DNA of 9,229 bases, taken from positions 1-9,229 of the forward strand of contig JAISVE010000166.1 of assembly GCA_031271725.1 (NCBI GenBank). Direction: 5' to 3'. Position 1 is the first letter of the stretch; every line of letters starts with the position of its first letter. Positions 1 to 6,981 of the stretch are shown here, piece by piece. A program made the position numbers and the translations under genes. The notes beneath the pieces were generated by a model. That model searched no databases and was not told the origin of the DNA. It saw nothing but the letters and a program-made list of their open reading frames with translations. The stretch comes from Bacteroidales bacterium (GTDB lineage: Bacteria; Bacteroidota; Bacteroidia; Bacteroidales; P3).

Positions 1-1
1 G

Positions 2-97
2 ATAATAGCCCGCTATGAACAGGTTGAATGGCAGCAAGTTGCCGAGTTAGATGAGACAGAAAGAGGAGCAGGCGGTTTTGGACATACAGGGAAATAA
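2..97 (+). CDS. dut: dUTPase, C-terminal fragment (5' end outside window)
   Basis: The only open frame at the left edge runs for 31 codons to a TAA at 95-97 and ends ...[15 protein letters not shown]. The RGxGGFGxTG segment is motif V of trimeric dUTPases, the flexible C-terminal arm that closes over the phosphates of dUTP bound in a neighbouring subunit. The preceding stretch, [18 protein letters not shown], is the usual lead-in to that arm. The enzyme hydrolyses dUTP to dUMP and pyrophosphate in the cytoplasm, keeping uracil out of DNA and supplying dUMP for thymidylate synthesis. Motifs I-IV lie upstream of the window and cannot be checked. The gene converges on the next one across a shared terminator. 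Identification rests on one very characteristic motif and is fairly secure despite the short length. Confidence 0.88.
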   Translation: MIARYEQVEWQQVAELDETERGAGGFGHTGK

Positions 98-115
98 TTG
101 GCCACACCGGAAAAT

Positions 116-146
116 AAAAAGGACTTCCAATTGGAAGTCCTTTTTT
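116..146. terminator. Bidirectional intrinsic terminator between dut and the DUF3127 gene
   Basis: A perfect inverted repeat occupies 121-140 (GGACTTCC, AATT, GGAAGTCC). It is preceded by AAAAA on the left and followed by TTTTTT on the right. Read on either strand it gives an 8-bp or longer GC-containing stem followed by a U tract, so it can end both the rightward dut transcript and the leftward DUF3127 transcript. Both genes converge on it, 18 nt after the dut stop codon and 20 nt after the stop codon of the minus-strand gene. Confidence 0.9.
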
Positions 147-166
147 ATATATCAAATTATCATTAT

Positions 167-607
167 CTAAAACGGCAGATCATCAACAACACTTTCGGGT
201 GCTGATGTTACAGCTGCAGGGCTACTCAAATTAGGAGCAGGCATTACAGGTGTCGGAGGTGGGTATGATGCTTGAGCAGGTGCGGCATAAGCAGGCTGTC
301 CGCTATATGCTTGTTGTCCGTAGGCGGCACCGTTTTCACCATGTCTAACAATTTTCCATGCTTTAATATCGCTATACCAGCGGTCGTTGTGTTCCCTGCT
401 TTCCAGATCAAAATGTACATCAAGCAAATTGCCTATTTCCATTATTGAAGGATCTTGGATGGCTCTGTCTCCCCAAACGGTAACGCATATCTTTTTCGGA
501 TACTGACCGTCTGTTTCAAAAATGTATTCTTGTCTTTTCCAAGGACCATTCTTTCCTTCACCTGTTTGTGCTTCTCTAATCTGAAGTAATTTTGCTGTAA
601 ATTCCAT
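167..607 (-). CDS. DUF3127 family protein with SSB-like acidic C-terminal tip
   Basis: The 146-residue product has two parts. Residues 1-88 match the DUF3127 pattern of Bacteroidota: an MEFTAKL start, KxQEYIFET, QYPKKICVTVWGD, a DVHFDLESRE segment and RWYSDIKAWKI, as expected of a small beta-rich OB-like fold. Residues 91-138 are a low-complexity linker rich in Ala, Pro, Gln, Tyr and Gly. The last five residues are DDLPF, very like the acidic tip (DDDIPF) by which bacterial SSB recruits partner proteins. The layout (small N-terminal domain, disordered linker, acidic tip) is that of SSB. A single-stranded nucleic-acid binding role is therefore plausible, but this is inference, since the family has no assigned function that I can name. 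The gene has its own consensus promoter and shares a terminator with dut. No signal peptide is seen. Confidence 0.85.
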   Translation of the reverse strand: MEFTAKLLQIREAQTGEGKNGPWKRQEYIFETDGQYPKKICVTVWGDRAIQDPSIMEIGNLLDVHFDLESREHNDRWYSDIKAWKIVRHGENGAAYGQQAYSGQPAYAAPAQASYPPPTPVMPAPNLSSPAAVTSAPESVVDDLPF

Positions 608-665
608 AGTATGTCGTTTATAAGTTTAGTTCCTCTAACAATTATTGCAATAATAATACGTTCAA

Positions 666-696
666 CAAAGTTAAGTATTTCTTAATTAAAAGCAAA
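666..696 (-). promoter_or_regulatory. Bacteroidota-type promoter for the DUF3127 gene
   Basis: Read on the minus strand, TTTG (696 to 693) is followed after exactly 19 nt by TAACTTTG (673 to 666). These match the -33 TTTG and -7 TAnnTTTG elements used by the primary sigma factor of Bacteroidota. Transcription would start near 655-660, giving a leader of roughly 50 nt before the ATG at 607. It is the best-formed promoter in the window. Confidence 0.72.
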
Positions 697-709
697 TTGA
701 GTATATTTG
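678..709 (+). promoter_or_regulatory. Promoter for the DPP IV / MORN / porQ operon
   Basis: TATATTTG at 702-709 is an exact TAnnTTTG -7 element. A weak -33 element, TTTC at 678-681, lies 20 nt upstream. The predicted transcription start near 714-718 lies 25-29 nt before the ATG at 743. The element overlaps the divergent minus-strand promoter (666-696), so polymerase probably cannot occupy both at once. Confidence 0.62.
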
Positions 710-742
710 CAGATTTTATCGGAAAATGGTATTTTATTATTG

Positions 743-3067
743 ATGAAAAAATTGAGGGCTGTTTTATTTCTTATATTTTGCAACGTGTTGATATTCTTAG
801 GGCACGCAACCACAACTTTAGTTGCAGGGGGCAATCAAACAGGAGATCAGACAGAAGATAAAGTGTTGCCCCAAACGCCTGTCCTTACAATTGATTCTCT
901 ATTTCGGTCTCCCAAGTTTATACAAAAGAAAATTGACTTTTTTAGAGAGGTTAATATAAAAACAGTACCCGACAGATATATTTACGAGATTAGAAAAAGC
1001 GGCTTTTACAGATATATACCGGATATGTCTAAAAATAACCGTAGAGCTAGTGAGGAATGTATAGTTTCTGCGGAAACGTTAAATAGAAAGATAAAGAGTG
1101 CTTTAGGAATTCCTAAAAATTATATTATAAGTCATAATAAATCGAAAGTATTGTTTCTATATGAAACGCAGAAGATTTACAGATTTTCATTTGAGTATTA
1201 CGCAGTAGTATGGGATATAGAAAAAGATACAGGTTATATTTTGGGAGTGGAAAATAAGATTTCAAATGCCGAATTCTCTCCTGATGACAGCAAAGTAGCA
1301 TATATAATGAACAATAATCTCTACTATTTTGATTTGGAAACGGGGAAACATATAACAATTACAACAGATGGTGAGGAAGATAGAATAATAAAAGGTCGCC
1401 TTAACTATCTTTATGAAGAGGAATTTTTATATGTTGCTCCCGACTTTAGAGGTTACATTTGGAGTCCGGATTCTAAAACAATTGCCTTTTTGCGTTTGGA
1501 TCAAAGTGATGTAAAAGATGTATTGATAGATGTCTATAGCAGGATAAGCACGGTGCCGAATATAAACAGATATCCTGTAGCCGGAGAAATAGAAGCAAGA
1601 GTATCTGTAAATGTTTATAATATGGGAGATACACTTATTTTGCCTGTTGCCTTTAGAAAAGGCAATGATTTGGAGTATGTATTCAATATGGAATGGAGTG
1701 GTAGCCATGATGAGTTTTTCATTTACACCTTAAACCGTATGCAAAACGACTTTAAGGTTTATGCAGTAGCAGTGCCTTCGTCATTTTCACGTCTTATTTA
1801 TAATGAAAAAGACGATAGTACGTTTGTTACATATAATAAAAAACTGATGTTTGAAGATGATACGGTAAATCAACGTTATTTTGTGGTGTCAGATAGAGAT
1901 GGTTATAATAAAATCTACTTTTTTAATACTTATGGAACTCCATTAAAATTATTAACTTCAGGTAAATATTATATTGATAAAATATATGGAATAGACAAGA
2001 AGAGAAATAGGATTTATTTTCAGGCAGCATATTCAAAACCCTATAATCGTGAGATTTTAAGTGTTGATTTTGAGGGTAATGACTTGAAGATTGTTGCGCC
2101 TGAAGTTCAGAACAGGAAAGACGGATGGAGTGAAGCATTTTTCAGCAGGGATTTTAGTGAGATGTTGATTTCTCATTCCGGGTTTGGAATTCCGAGAACT
2201 TATTATCACTATGTGATAACAGACACAGGTGAAACTTTAGTTAGTGTTATGGAAGATAATCTCATACTAAAAGAGGCAATGGAGGAGTATTCTTTTGTAA
2301 GACAGGATATTAGTGTATTGAAAACAGATAAGATGCAGGACTCGCTTTATTACTGGATTATGAAACCTGAAAAAATAGAAAAAGGCAAAAAATATCCCGT
2401 TCTGTTTTGGGTTTACGGAGGTCCGCAAATTCAAATTGTTCGTAGTGATTGTTATTATTGGGAAGAATATCGTTGGCATCAATATCTTGTTTCGCAGGGA
2501 TATATTGTAATATGTGTTGAAGGCAGAGGAACTCCCGGTAGAAGTGCGGAATTTGAGAAATGTGTTTATATGAGGCTTGGTGAATTGGAAGCGGAAGACC
2601 AAATAAATGCAGCACGTTATTTTGCTACTTTACCATATATTGATTCTTCGCGTATGGCAATATGGGGTTGGAGTTTCGGTGGATATTTGGCATCACTTTG
2701 TATATTTAATGATAATAGTCCGTTTAAGCTTGCTATGGCTATGTCGCCTGTTTCGGATTGGCGGTTCTATGATAATATATACACTGAACATTATATGGGC
2801 ACTCCACAAGAAAACAAAACAGGATACGATCAGAGTTCCCTCTTAAATAAAACTTCAAAATTAAAGGGAAAATACTTACTTGGACATGGAACGAGCGATG
2901 ATAATGTACATTTCAGAAATACAATGGCACTTATAAGTGCCTTAAAAAAAGAAGGAAAGCTTTTTGATTTGTTGATATTCCAAAATCAAAATCACATATT
3001 GAGAGGTGGAAATGCTGAGGAAATCCTTTATAAAAAGATGACGGAATTCTTGAGGGAAAATTTATAG
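743..3067 (+). CDS. Dipeptidyl peptidase IV-family serine peptidase (S9B), exported
   Basis: The 774-residue product would release Xaa-Pro or Xaa-Ala dipeptides from peptide N-termini in the periplasm or at the cell surface. Residues 1 to about 22 form a signal peptide (KKLR, then a long hydrophobic core). The N-terminal half is the DPP IV beta-propeller and includes the YEEEF motif (224-228), whose Glu226-Glu227 match the pair that grips the substrate N-terminus. The C-terminal hydrolase domain has VYGGP (oxyanion Tyr558), GWSFGG with nucleophile Ser644, HGTSDDNVHF with Asp719, and NHI with His751. All catalytic residues are therefore present. I chose the ATG at 743: a possible TTG start at 707 lies inside the -7 promoter box and would put 12 residues ahead of the signal peptide. 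There is no type IX C-terminal sorting domain, as the protein ends just after the hydrolase fold. It is the first gene of an operon with porQ. Exact substrate preference cannot be read from sequence. Confidence 0.93.
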   Translation: MKKLRAVLFLIFCNVLIFLGHATTTLVAGGNQTGDQTEDKVLPQTPVLTIDSLFRSPKFIQKKIDFFREVNIKTVPDRYIYEIRKSGFYRYIPDMSKNNRRASEECIVSAETLNRKIKSALGIPKNYIISHNKSKVLFLYETQKIYRFSFEYYAVVWDIEKDTGYILGVENKISNAEFSPDDSKVAYIMNNNLYYFDLETGKHITITTDGEEDRIIKGRLNYLYEEEFLYVAPDFRGYIWSPDSKTIAFLRLDQSDVKDVLIDVYSRISTVPNINRYPVAGEIEARVSVNVYNMGDTLILPVAFRKGNDLEYVFNMEWSGSHDEFFIYTLNRMQNDFKVYAVAVPSSFSRLIYNEKDDSTFVTYNKKLMFEDDTVNQRYFVVSDRDGYNKIYFFNTYGTPLKLLTSGKYYIDKIYGIDKKRNRIYFQAAYSKPYNREILSVDFEGNDLKIVAPEVQNRKDGWSEAFFSRDFSEMLISHSGFGIPRTYYHYVITDTGETLVSVMEDNLILKEAMEEYSFVRQDISVLKTDKMQDSLYYWIMKPEKIEKGKKYPVLFWVYGGPQIQIVRSDCYYWEEYRWHQYLVSQGYIVICVEGRGTPGRSAEFEKCVYMRLGELEAEDQINAARYFATLPYIDSSRMAIWGWSFGGYLASLCIFNDNSPFKLAMAMSPVSDWRFYDNIYTEHYMGTPQENKTGYDQSSLLNKTSKLKGKYLLGHGTSDDNVHFRNTMALISALKKEGKLFDLLIFQNQNHILRGGNAEEILYKKMTEFLRENL

Positions 3068-3071
3068 TAAG

Positions 3072-4157
3072 GTGAAAATTAGATTGATTATTTTGGTGTT
3101 GTTGGCTTGCAGTATAGGTTTTGGGATGTCTACCTTTTCACAGGAGAATGTTACTGATAAAAAAGGACGCAAGCAAGGCTTATGGAAAACTGCCGATACC
3201 TCCCGCAGTCTTAATTATGAAGGACATTTTAAGGACGATATGCCTGTGGGTGATTTTACTTATTATGACCGTAACGGACGCGTTTCTGCGAGGGCTTTTT
3301 ATTTTCGCGGCGGCTATGCGTCTTTCAACACTTTTTATGATGATAGCGGGCGCGTTTTTATGACAGGTTATTATTTGGATAAACAAAAAGACAGCATTTG
3401 GCAATATTTTCATAATTTTGGTATTTCCGGCAGCGGCAAAACGCTTATTAAGGAAGAACACTATAAAAAAGGCTTGCTTGACGGAATGACTTTTTTGTAT
3501 GATTATAACGGAGTGTTGCTGGAAAGTCAAGAATGGTATAGAGGCCTGCGCAACGGCGCGTGGTGGAGCAGGCAGGAAAAGGGTTTTCAGAGCGTAACAT
3601 ATAATCTTAACAAATCAACAGGCCCTTATATTGCGCTTTATCCTGACAGTTCGCTTTATATAACCGGCATGTATGATGATGCTCTTAAAGAAGGTGATTG
3701 GAAGTTTTATTTGAAAGACGGTTCATTATTTAAAATCGACTCTTATCAACATAATAAGTTGCTTTTACGCAGATTATTCTTAATTTTGAATAATGCGCCA
3801 TATAATGGGACACTGACGGAAATAGGAATGGACAGTGTTGTTATGGTAGTGCGTGGTAAAGGCGGCAAGGCGGAAATTTATACTTTGTCGGGAGGCTGGC
3901 TGATATGCAAGGAAAGATACGAAACAGTGTGCGATATTCTTGACCTTGATTATTTTTTCAATGCTTCGCCAAGCGCATTTGTGGCTTATAGATATGTAGA
4001 AGGATTTATGCCGGAAGAAGATGATAACCGTGCGTTATTGAAATTAAAAGTTGCTGCACCATTTCCTGTCTATTTGGATAAGGAAGGAATGGAAACACTT
4101 AATAGTATGTTTGATGTATTGCCGGCGTTGCCGAAGTATGAGCAGATTCAAGATTAG
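3072..4157 (+). CDS. Exported YwqK/MORN-like repeat protein
   Basis: This 361-residue protein starts with GTG, 4 nt after the peptidase stop codon, so it is probably translationally coupled. Residues 1 to about 23 form a signal sequence. Cleavage before Gln24 (TFS-Q) is the likelier reading, but LLAC at 10-13 is a weak lipobox, so a lipoprotein is possible. From about 29 to 222 it carries several degenerate repeats of the YwqK/MORN type, with patterns like YEGHFKDDMPVGDFTYYDRNGR (split here at about 49-70), DDSGRVFMTGYY, YKKGLLDGMTFLYDYNGVL, RGLRNGAWW and DALKEGDWKFYLKDGSL. These form beta-hairpin solenoids, common in exported Bacteroidota proteins and of no fixed function. Residues 231-361 form a separate region that I do not recognise. 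Its place between a DPP IV peptidase and porQ suggests an envelope role, possibly linked to secretion. That link is inference. Confidence 0.82.
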   Translation: MKIRLIILVLLACSIGFGMSTFSQENVTDKKGRKQGLWKTADTSRSLNYEGHFKDDMPVGDFTYYDRNGRVSARAFYFRGGYASFNTFYDDSGRVFMTGYYLDKQKDSIWQYFHNFGISGSGKTLIKEEHYKKGLLDGMTFLYDYNGVLLESQEWYRGLRNGAWWSRQEKGFQSVTYNLNKSTGPYIALYPDSSLYITGMYDDALKEGDWKFYLKDGSLFKIDSYQHNKLLLRRLFLILNNAPYNGTLTEIGMDSVVMVVRGKGGKAEIYTLSGGWLICKERYETVCDILDLDYFFNASPSAFVAYRYVEGFMPEEDDNRALLKLKVAAPFPVYLDKEGMETLNSMFDVLPALPKYEQIQD

Positions 4158-4159
4158 TT

Positions 4160-5203
4160 GTGAAGCGTTTAGTACTGATATTATTTTTGGGATGTTTTAG
4201 CTTTGTTGCGGTTAATGCGCAAAGCGGTGGTGCTGCATTTTCTTTTGTTGATATGGGACAAACGGCGCGTATCGCTTCACTTGGCGGTGAAGCAATTGCT
4301 GCATCGGATAATGATTTGGGCAATGTGCTTTTTAATCCATCGTTGCTTTCTTCGTCAATGAACAACAACATATCTTTTTCTTTTGTAAATTATTTCAGTG
4401 GCATAAATTACGGTACTGTTTCATACGCGCGGCAGTTCAAGAAAGTTGGCAATTTTGCTTTTCATGCGCAATATGCAAATTACGGCACTATACTTGTTAC
4501 CGATATTATGGGTGTAGAACACGGTACGGCATCGGCTAATGATATTGCCCTTATTGCTGGATGGAGTAAGAGTATTATAGATTCACAATTTACGATTGGT
4601 GCAAATGCAAAGTTTTTGTTTTCACAAATGCACTATTATTTTGGAATGGCACTCGGAGTTGATGTTTCTGCCACTTATACACTGCCCAATAAAAATTTTG
4701 CTGCTTCGCTTTTATTACGTAATATCGGGGCTGAGATAAAATCTTATTATGGAGATGATCTTGCTTGGATGCCTTTTGAAATTTCGGTTGCTCTTTATGG
4801 GAAAATTCCTCATGCGCCTTTCAGAGTGTTTTTTGAAGTTACAAATTTGCAGCGTTGGAAACTCAATTACGATAATCCTTACGCACAAAGAGATATTGAA
4901 ACGGGTGAATTGAAAAAAATGTCTAAGGCTAAATCTTTTTTTGATAATCTTGCACGGCATTTGGTTTTGGGCGTAGAAGTAATTCCTTATAAAAATATTT
5001 ATTTGCGGGCTGCTTATAATTATAATCGCGGTGCGGATCTTGTAAATAGCGATAAGCCCGGTATGGTAGGCTTTTCTTGGGGTGTAGGATTTAGAGTATA
5101 TAAATTTGATTTAAGTTATGCCCGCTCGTCATTCTATCGGCTGGGCTCGCCTAATTACATTACCTTGAGCATGAACCTGAACTCTTTTAACAAGAAGCGG
5201 TAA
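4160..5203 (+). CDS. porQ: Type IX secretion system protein PorQ
   Basis: The 347-residue product has a signal peptide with predicted cleavage VNA-Q at residues 20/21. PorQ features follow: an ARIASLGGEAIAASDNDLGN segment near the mature N-terminus, NPSLL, the FVNYFSGINYGTVSYA segment, GANAKFLFSQ, LLLRNIGAEIK, HAPFRVFFEVTNLQRW and a C-terminal beta-rich run. Alternating hydrophobic residues and terminal aromatic strands indicate an outer-membrane beta-barrel. In Porphyromonas gingivalis PorQ belongs with PorU, PorV and PorZ to the surface attachment complex that cleaves sorting domains from cargo and anchors it to A-LPS. The start is a GTG 2 nt after the previous stop codon, so translation is probably coupled. 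As far as I recall porQ often neighbours cytidylate kinase, so the neighbours here are less usual. No clear terminator follows the gene. Confidence 0.88.
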   Translation: MKRLVLILFLGCFSFVAVNAQSGGAAFSFVDMGQTARIASLGGEAIAASDNDLGNVLFNPSLLSSSMNNNISFSFVNYFSGINYGTVSYARQFKKVGNFAFHAQYANYGTILVTDIMGVEHGTASANDIALIAGWSKSIIDSQFTIGANAKFLFSQMHYYFGMALGVDVSATYTLPNKNFAASLLLRNIGAEIKSYYGDDLAWMPFEISVALYGKIPHAPFRVFFEVTNLQRWKLNYDNPYAQRDIETGELKKMSKAKSFFDNLARHLVLGVEVIPYKNIYLRAAYNYNRGADLVNSDKPGMVGFSWGVGFRVYKFDLSYARSSFYRLGSPNYITLSMNLNSFNKKR

Positions 5204-5245
5204 GGGTAGTTTTAAGGTATTATCTACTTTACAGACTTTGCGAAA

Positions 5246-5253
5246 TAGTTTTG
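5246..5253 (+). promoter_or_regulatory. Possible -7 promoter element upstream of thiH
   Basis: TAGTTTTG matches the Bacteroidota TAnnTTTG -7 element and lies 33 nt before the thiH ATG. No good TTTG is found 17-23 nt upstream, so the promoter is weak or incomplete by sequence. The 83-nt gap between porQ and thiH shows no TPP riboswitch and only a feeble GTAG/CTAC inverted repeat. Confidence 0.45.
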
Positions 5254-5286
5254 TGTCTAAGGAAAAAATACCTAACTTAGTACTGT

Positions 5287-6426
5287 ATGTTTTCGGAAGT
5301 TGTCAAAAATATATCTTGGTCGGAGATTTCGGATAAGGTAACTGTTTGCAGTGCGGGTGATGTGCAGCGTGTACTTGGCTTGGTGCGTAATGGCGAGCAT
5401 TTGCTTACGGAAGATTTCGCTGCTTTGCTTTCGCCTGCTGCTGCGGATTTCCTTGAAGAGATGGCAGTGCTGTCGCAGCAAATCACACAAAAACGTTTCG
5501 GCAAAACAATACAGTTTTATATCCCGCTTTATTTAAGCAATGAATGTACAAACCATTGCGTTTATTGTGGCTTTAATCACAATAATAAAATTCTACGCAA
5601 GACACTTACAGACGAGGAAATTCTAAAAGAAGCGCGTGTGCTTAAAGAAATGGGTTACGAGCATATTTTGCTTTTGACAGGTGAAAGCCCGATACACGCA
5701 GGTGTTGATTATATCGAGAATGCTATGCGTTTATTGCAACCGCATTTTGCACAGATTTCGCTTGAAGTATTGCCTTTGTCTGCGGAGGAATATCTGCGTT
5801 TGCGTGGTATTGGCTTGCATGCAGTTTATGTTTATCAGGAAACTTATTGTCATGAAAATTATACGGCTTATCACCCTGCAGGGCGCAAACGCGATTATGA
5901 ATGGCGTGTGAATACGCAAGACCGTTTAGGTTTGGCAGAAGTGCATAAAATAGGACTTGGCGCATTGCTGGGCTTGGAAGACCCTCGTGCAGAAGCGATG
6001 TTTATGGCTACTCATTTGCGTTATTTGCAAAAGAAGTATTGGAAAAGCAAATATGCGGTTGCATTTCCGAGAATGAGACCTTTTGCGGAAGCCGGCTGTG
6101 GCGGAGCTTCTACAGGCTTCACGCCTAAATTTATTATAGATGATAAACTCTTTGTTCAGTTAATCCTTGCTTTTCGTCTTTTCGACCCGGATATAGAAAT
6201 CTCGTTAACAACCCGCGAAAGTCCGGCATTCCGCAATGCAATGTTAGCACTTGGAGTAACATCGGTAAGTGCGGGCTCACACACTGAGCCGGGTGGCTAT
6301 AGCGAACAGAATGGCGAACTGCCGCAGTTTTCAACCAATGATAACCGCAGTGTTTCCGAGATGCGCGATGCAGTAAACTCGTTAGGATACGAAGCCGTAA
6401 TGCGCGACTGGACAAAGTTTGCATAG
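5287..6426 (+). CDS. thiH: 2-iminoacetate synthase ThiH (radical SAM)
   Basis: ThiH cleaves tyrosine with a SAM-derived radical to give p-cresol and dehydroglycine (2-iminoacetate), which ThiG joins to ThiS-thiocarboxylate sulfur and deoxyxylulose phosphate to build the thiamine thiazole ring. The cluster motif is CTNHCVYCGF, with Cys87, Cys91 and Cys94 in the radical-SAM spacing CxxxCxxC. Also present are QFYIPLYLSNEC before the motif, LLLTGES after it (the GGE-like SAM amino-group contact), YQETYCHENY, and RMRPFAEAG followed by the C-terminal ThiH domain ending GYEAVMRDWTKFA. At 379 residues it is full length for the family. The ATG at 5287 is the first in frame and gives the expected N-terminus. 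The ThiF-like gene lies two genes downstream, which fits thiamine synthesis. The partners thiG, thiS and thiC are not in the window. Confidence 0.95.
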   Translation: MFSEVVKNISWSEISDKVTVCSAGDVQRVLGLVRNGEHLLTEDFAALLSPAAADFLEEMAVLSQQITQKRFGKTIQFYIPLYLSNECTNHCVYCGFNHNNKILRKTLTDEEILKEARVLKEMGYEHILLLTGESPIHAGVDYIENAMRLLQPHFAQISLEVLPLSAEEYLRLRGIGLHAVYVYQETYCHENYTAYHPAGRKRDYEWRVNTQDRLGLAEVHKIGLGALLGLEDPRAEAMFMATHLRYLQKKYWKSKYAVAFPRMRPFAEAGCGGASTGFTPKFIIDDKLFVQLILAFRLFDPDIEISLTTRESPAFRNAMLALGVTSVSAGSHTEPGGYSEQNGELPQFSTNDNRSVSEMRDAVNSLGYEAVMRDWTKFA

Positions 6427-6452
6427 GAATTCACGGAAAAGGGCTACCTTTG
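6418..6452 (+). promoter_or_regulatory. Promoter of the bcp peroxiredoxin gene
   Basis: TTTG at 6418-6421 and TACCTTTG at 6445-6452 match the -33 and -7 Bacteroidota elements with a 23-nt spacer, at the upper end of the 17-23 nt range reported for this phylum. The -33 element overlaps the last codons of thiH. The predicted start lies about 8-10 nt before the bcp ATG, so the leader is very short. It would let bcp be expressed independently of thiH. Confidence 0.55.
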
Positions 6453-6468
6453 TTAAAAATCTACAATT

Positions 6469-6918
6469 ATGACACTACAAAAAGGCGACAAAGCACCGTT
6501 ATTTATGGGCATTAATCAAAACGGTAAAGAGATTTCTTTATCTGAGTTTAAGGGTAAGAAAGTAATACTGTATTTTTATCCGAAAGATAATACTTCAGGC
6601 TGTACAGCTGAGGCTTGCAGTTTGAATGACAAGAGCGAATATTTTTTGTACCATGGCTTTGTGATAATCGGTGTGAGCCCCGATTCTGTTGAGTCGCACA
6701 GGAAGTTTGGCGAGAAATACAATCTCAATTTCAACCTGATCTCCGACCCCGAAAAAGTTATTATCAAGCAGTATGGCGCATGGGGCGTCAGAAAGGATGG
6801 AAGTGAAGGTTTGTTGCGCACAACTTTTATTATTGGTGATGACGGGCTTATTGAGCAGGTTATTCCTAAAGTTGATACTGCCAACCATGCCGAGCAGATT
6901 ATCGAACTGCTTAAATGA
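6469..6918 (+). CDS. bcp: Thiol peroxidase, Bcp/PrxQ-type peroxiredoxin
   Basis: The 149-residue cytoplasmic protein reduces hydrogen peroxide and organic hydroperoxides using thioredoxin. The active-site segment is FYPKDNTSGCTAEAC: Cys45 in the PxxxTxxC context is the peroxidatic cysteine, and Cys50, five residues later, is the resolving cysteine of the atypical 2-Cys PrxQ class, as in E. coli Bcp. Arg117 in LLRTTFII is the conserved arginine that lowers the cysteine pKa. SDPEKVIIKQYGAWG is also typical. Length and ends are complete and there is no signal peptide. The gene sits between thiH and a thiF-like gene, 42 nt and 63 nt from each. No established role in thiamine synthesis explains this position, so its own promoter matters. 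No terminator follows it. Confidence 0.95.
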   Translation: MTLQKGDKAPLFMGINQNGKEISLSEFKGKKVILYFYPKDNTSGCTAEACSLNDKSEYFLYHGFVIIGVSPDSVESHRKFGEKYNLNFNLISDPEKVIIKQYGAWGVRKDGSEGLLRTTFIIGDDGLIEQVIPKVDTANHAEQIIELLK

Positions 6919-6981
6919 AACGAGTATAAATACGATGTTTGAATCACGCAATACGATTTATATACAGCCGTAATTAAAAAT

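Noticed and set aside
5204..5240. Terminator after porQ from the GTAG...CTAC inverted repeat
   Set aside because: The stem is only 4-5 bp with a long AT-rich loop and no convincing T tract follows.
6733..6745. AACCTGATCTCCG, resembling part of a TPP riboswitch
   Set aside because: It lies in the middle of the intact bcp coding sequence, lacks the other conserved riboswitch segments, and is explained by the codons for an ordinary part of the protein.
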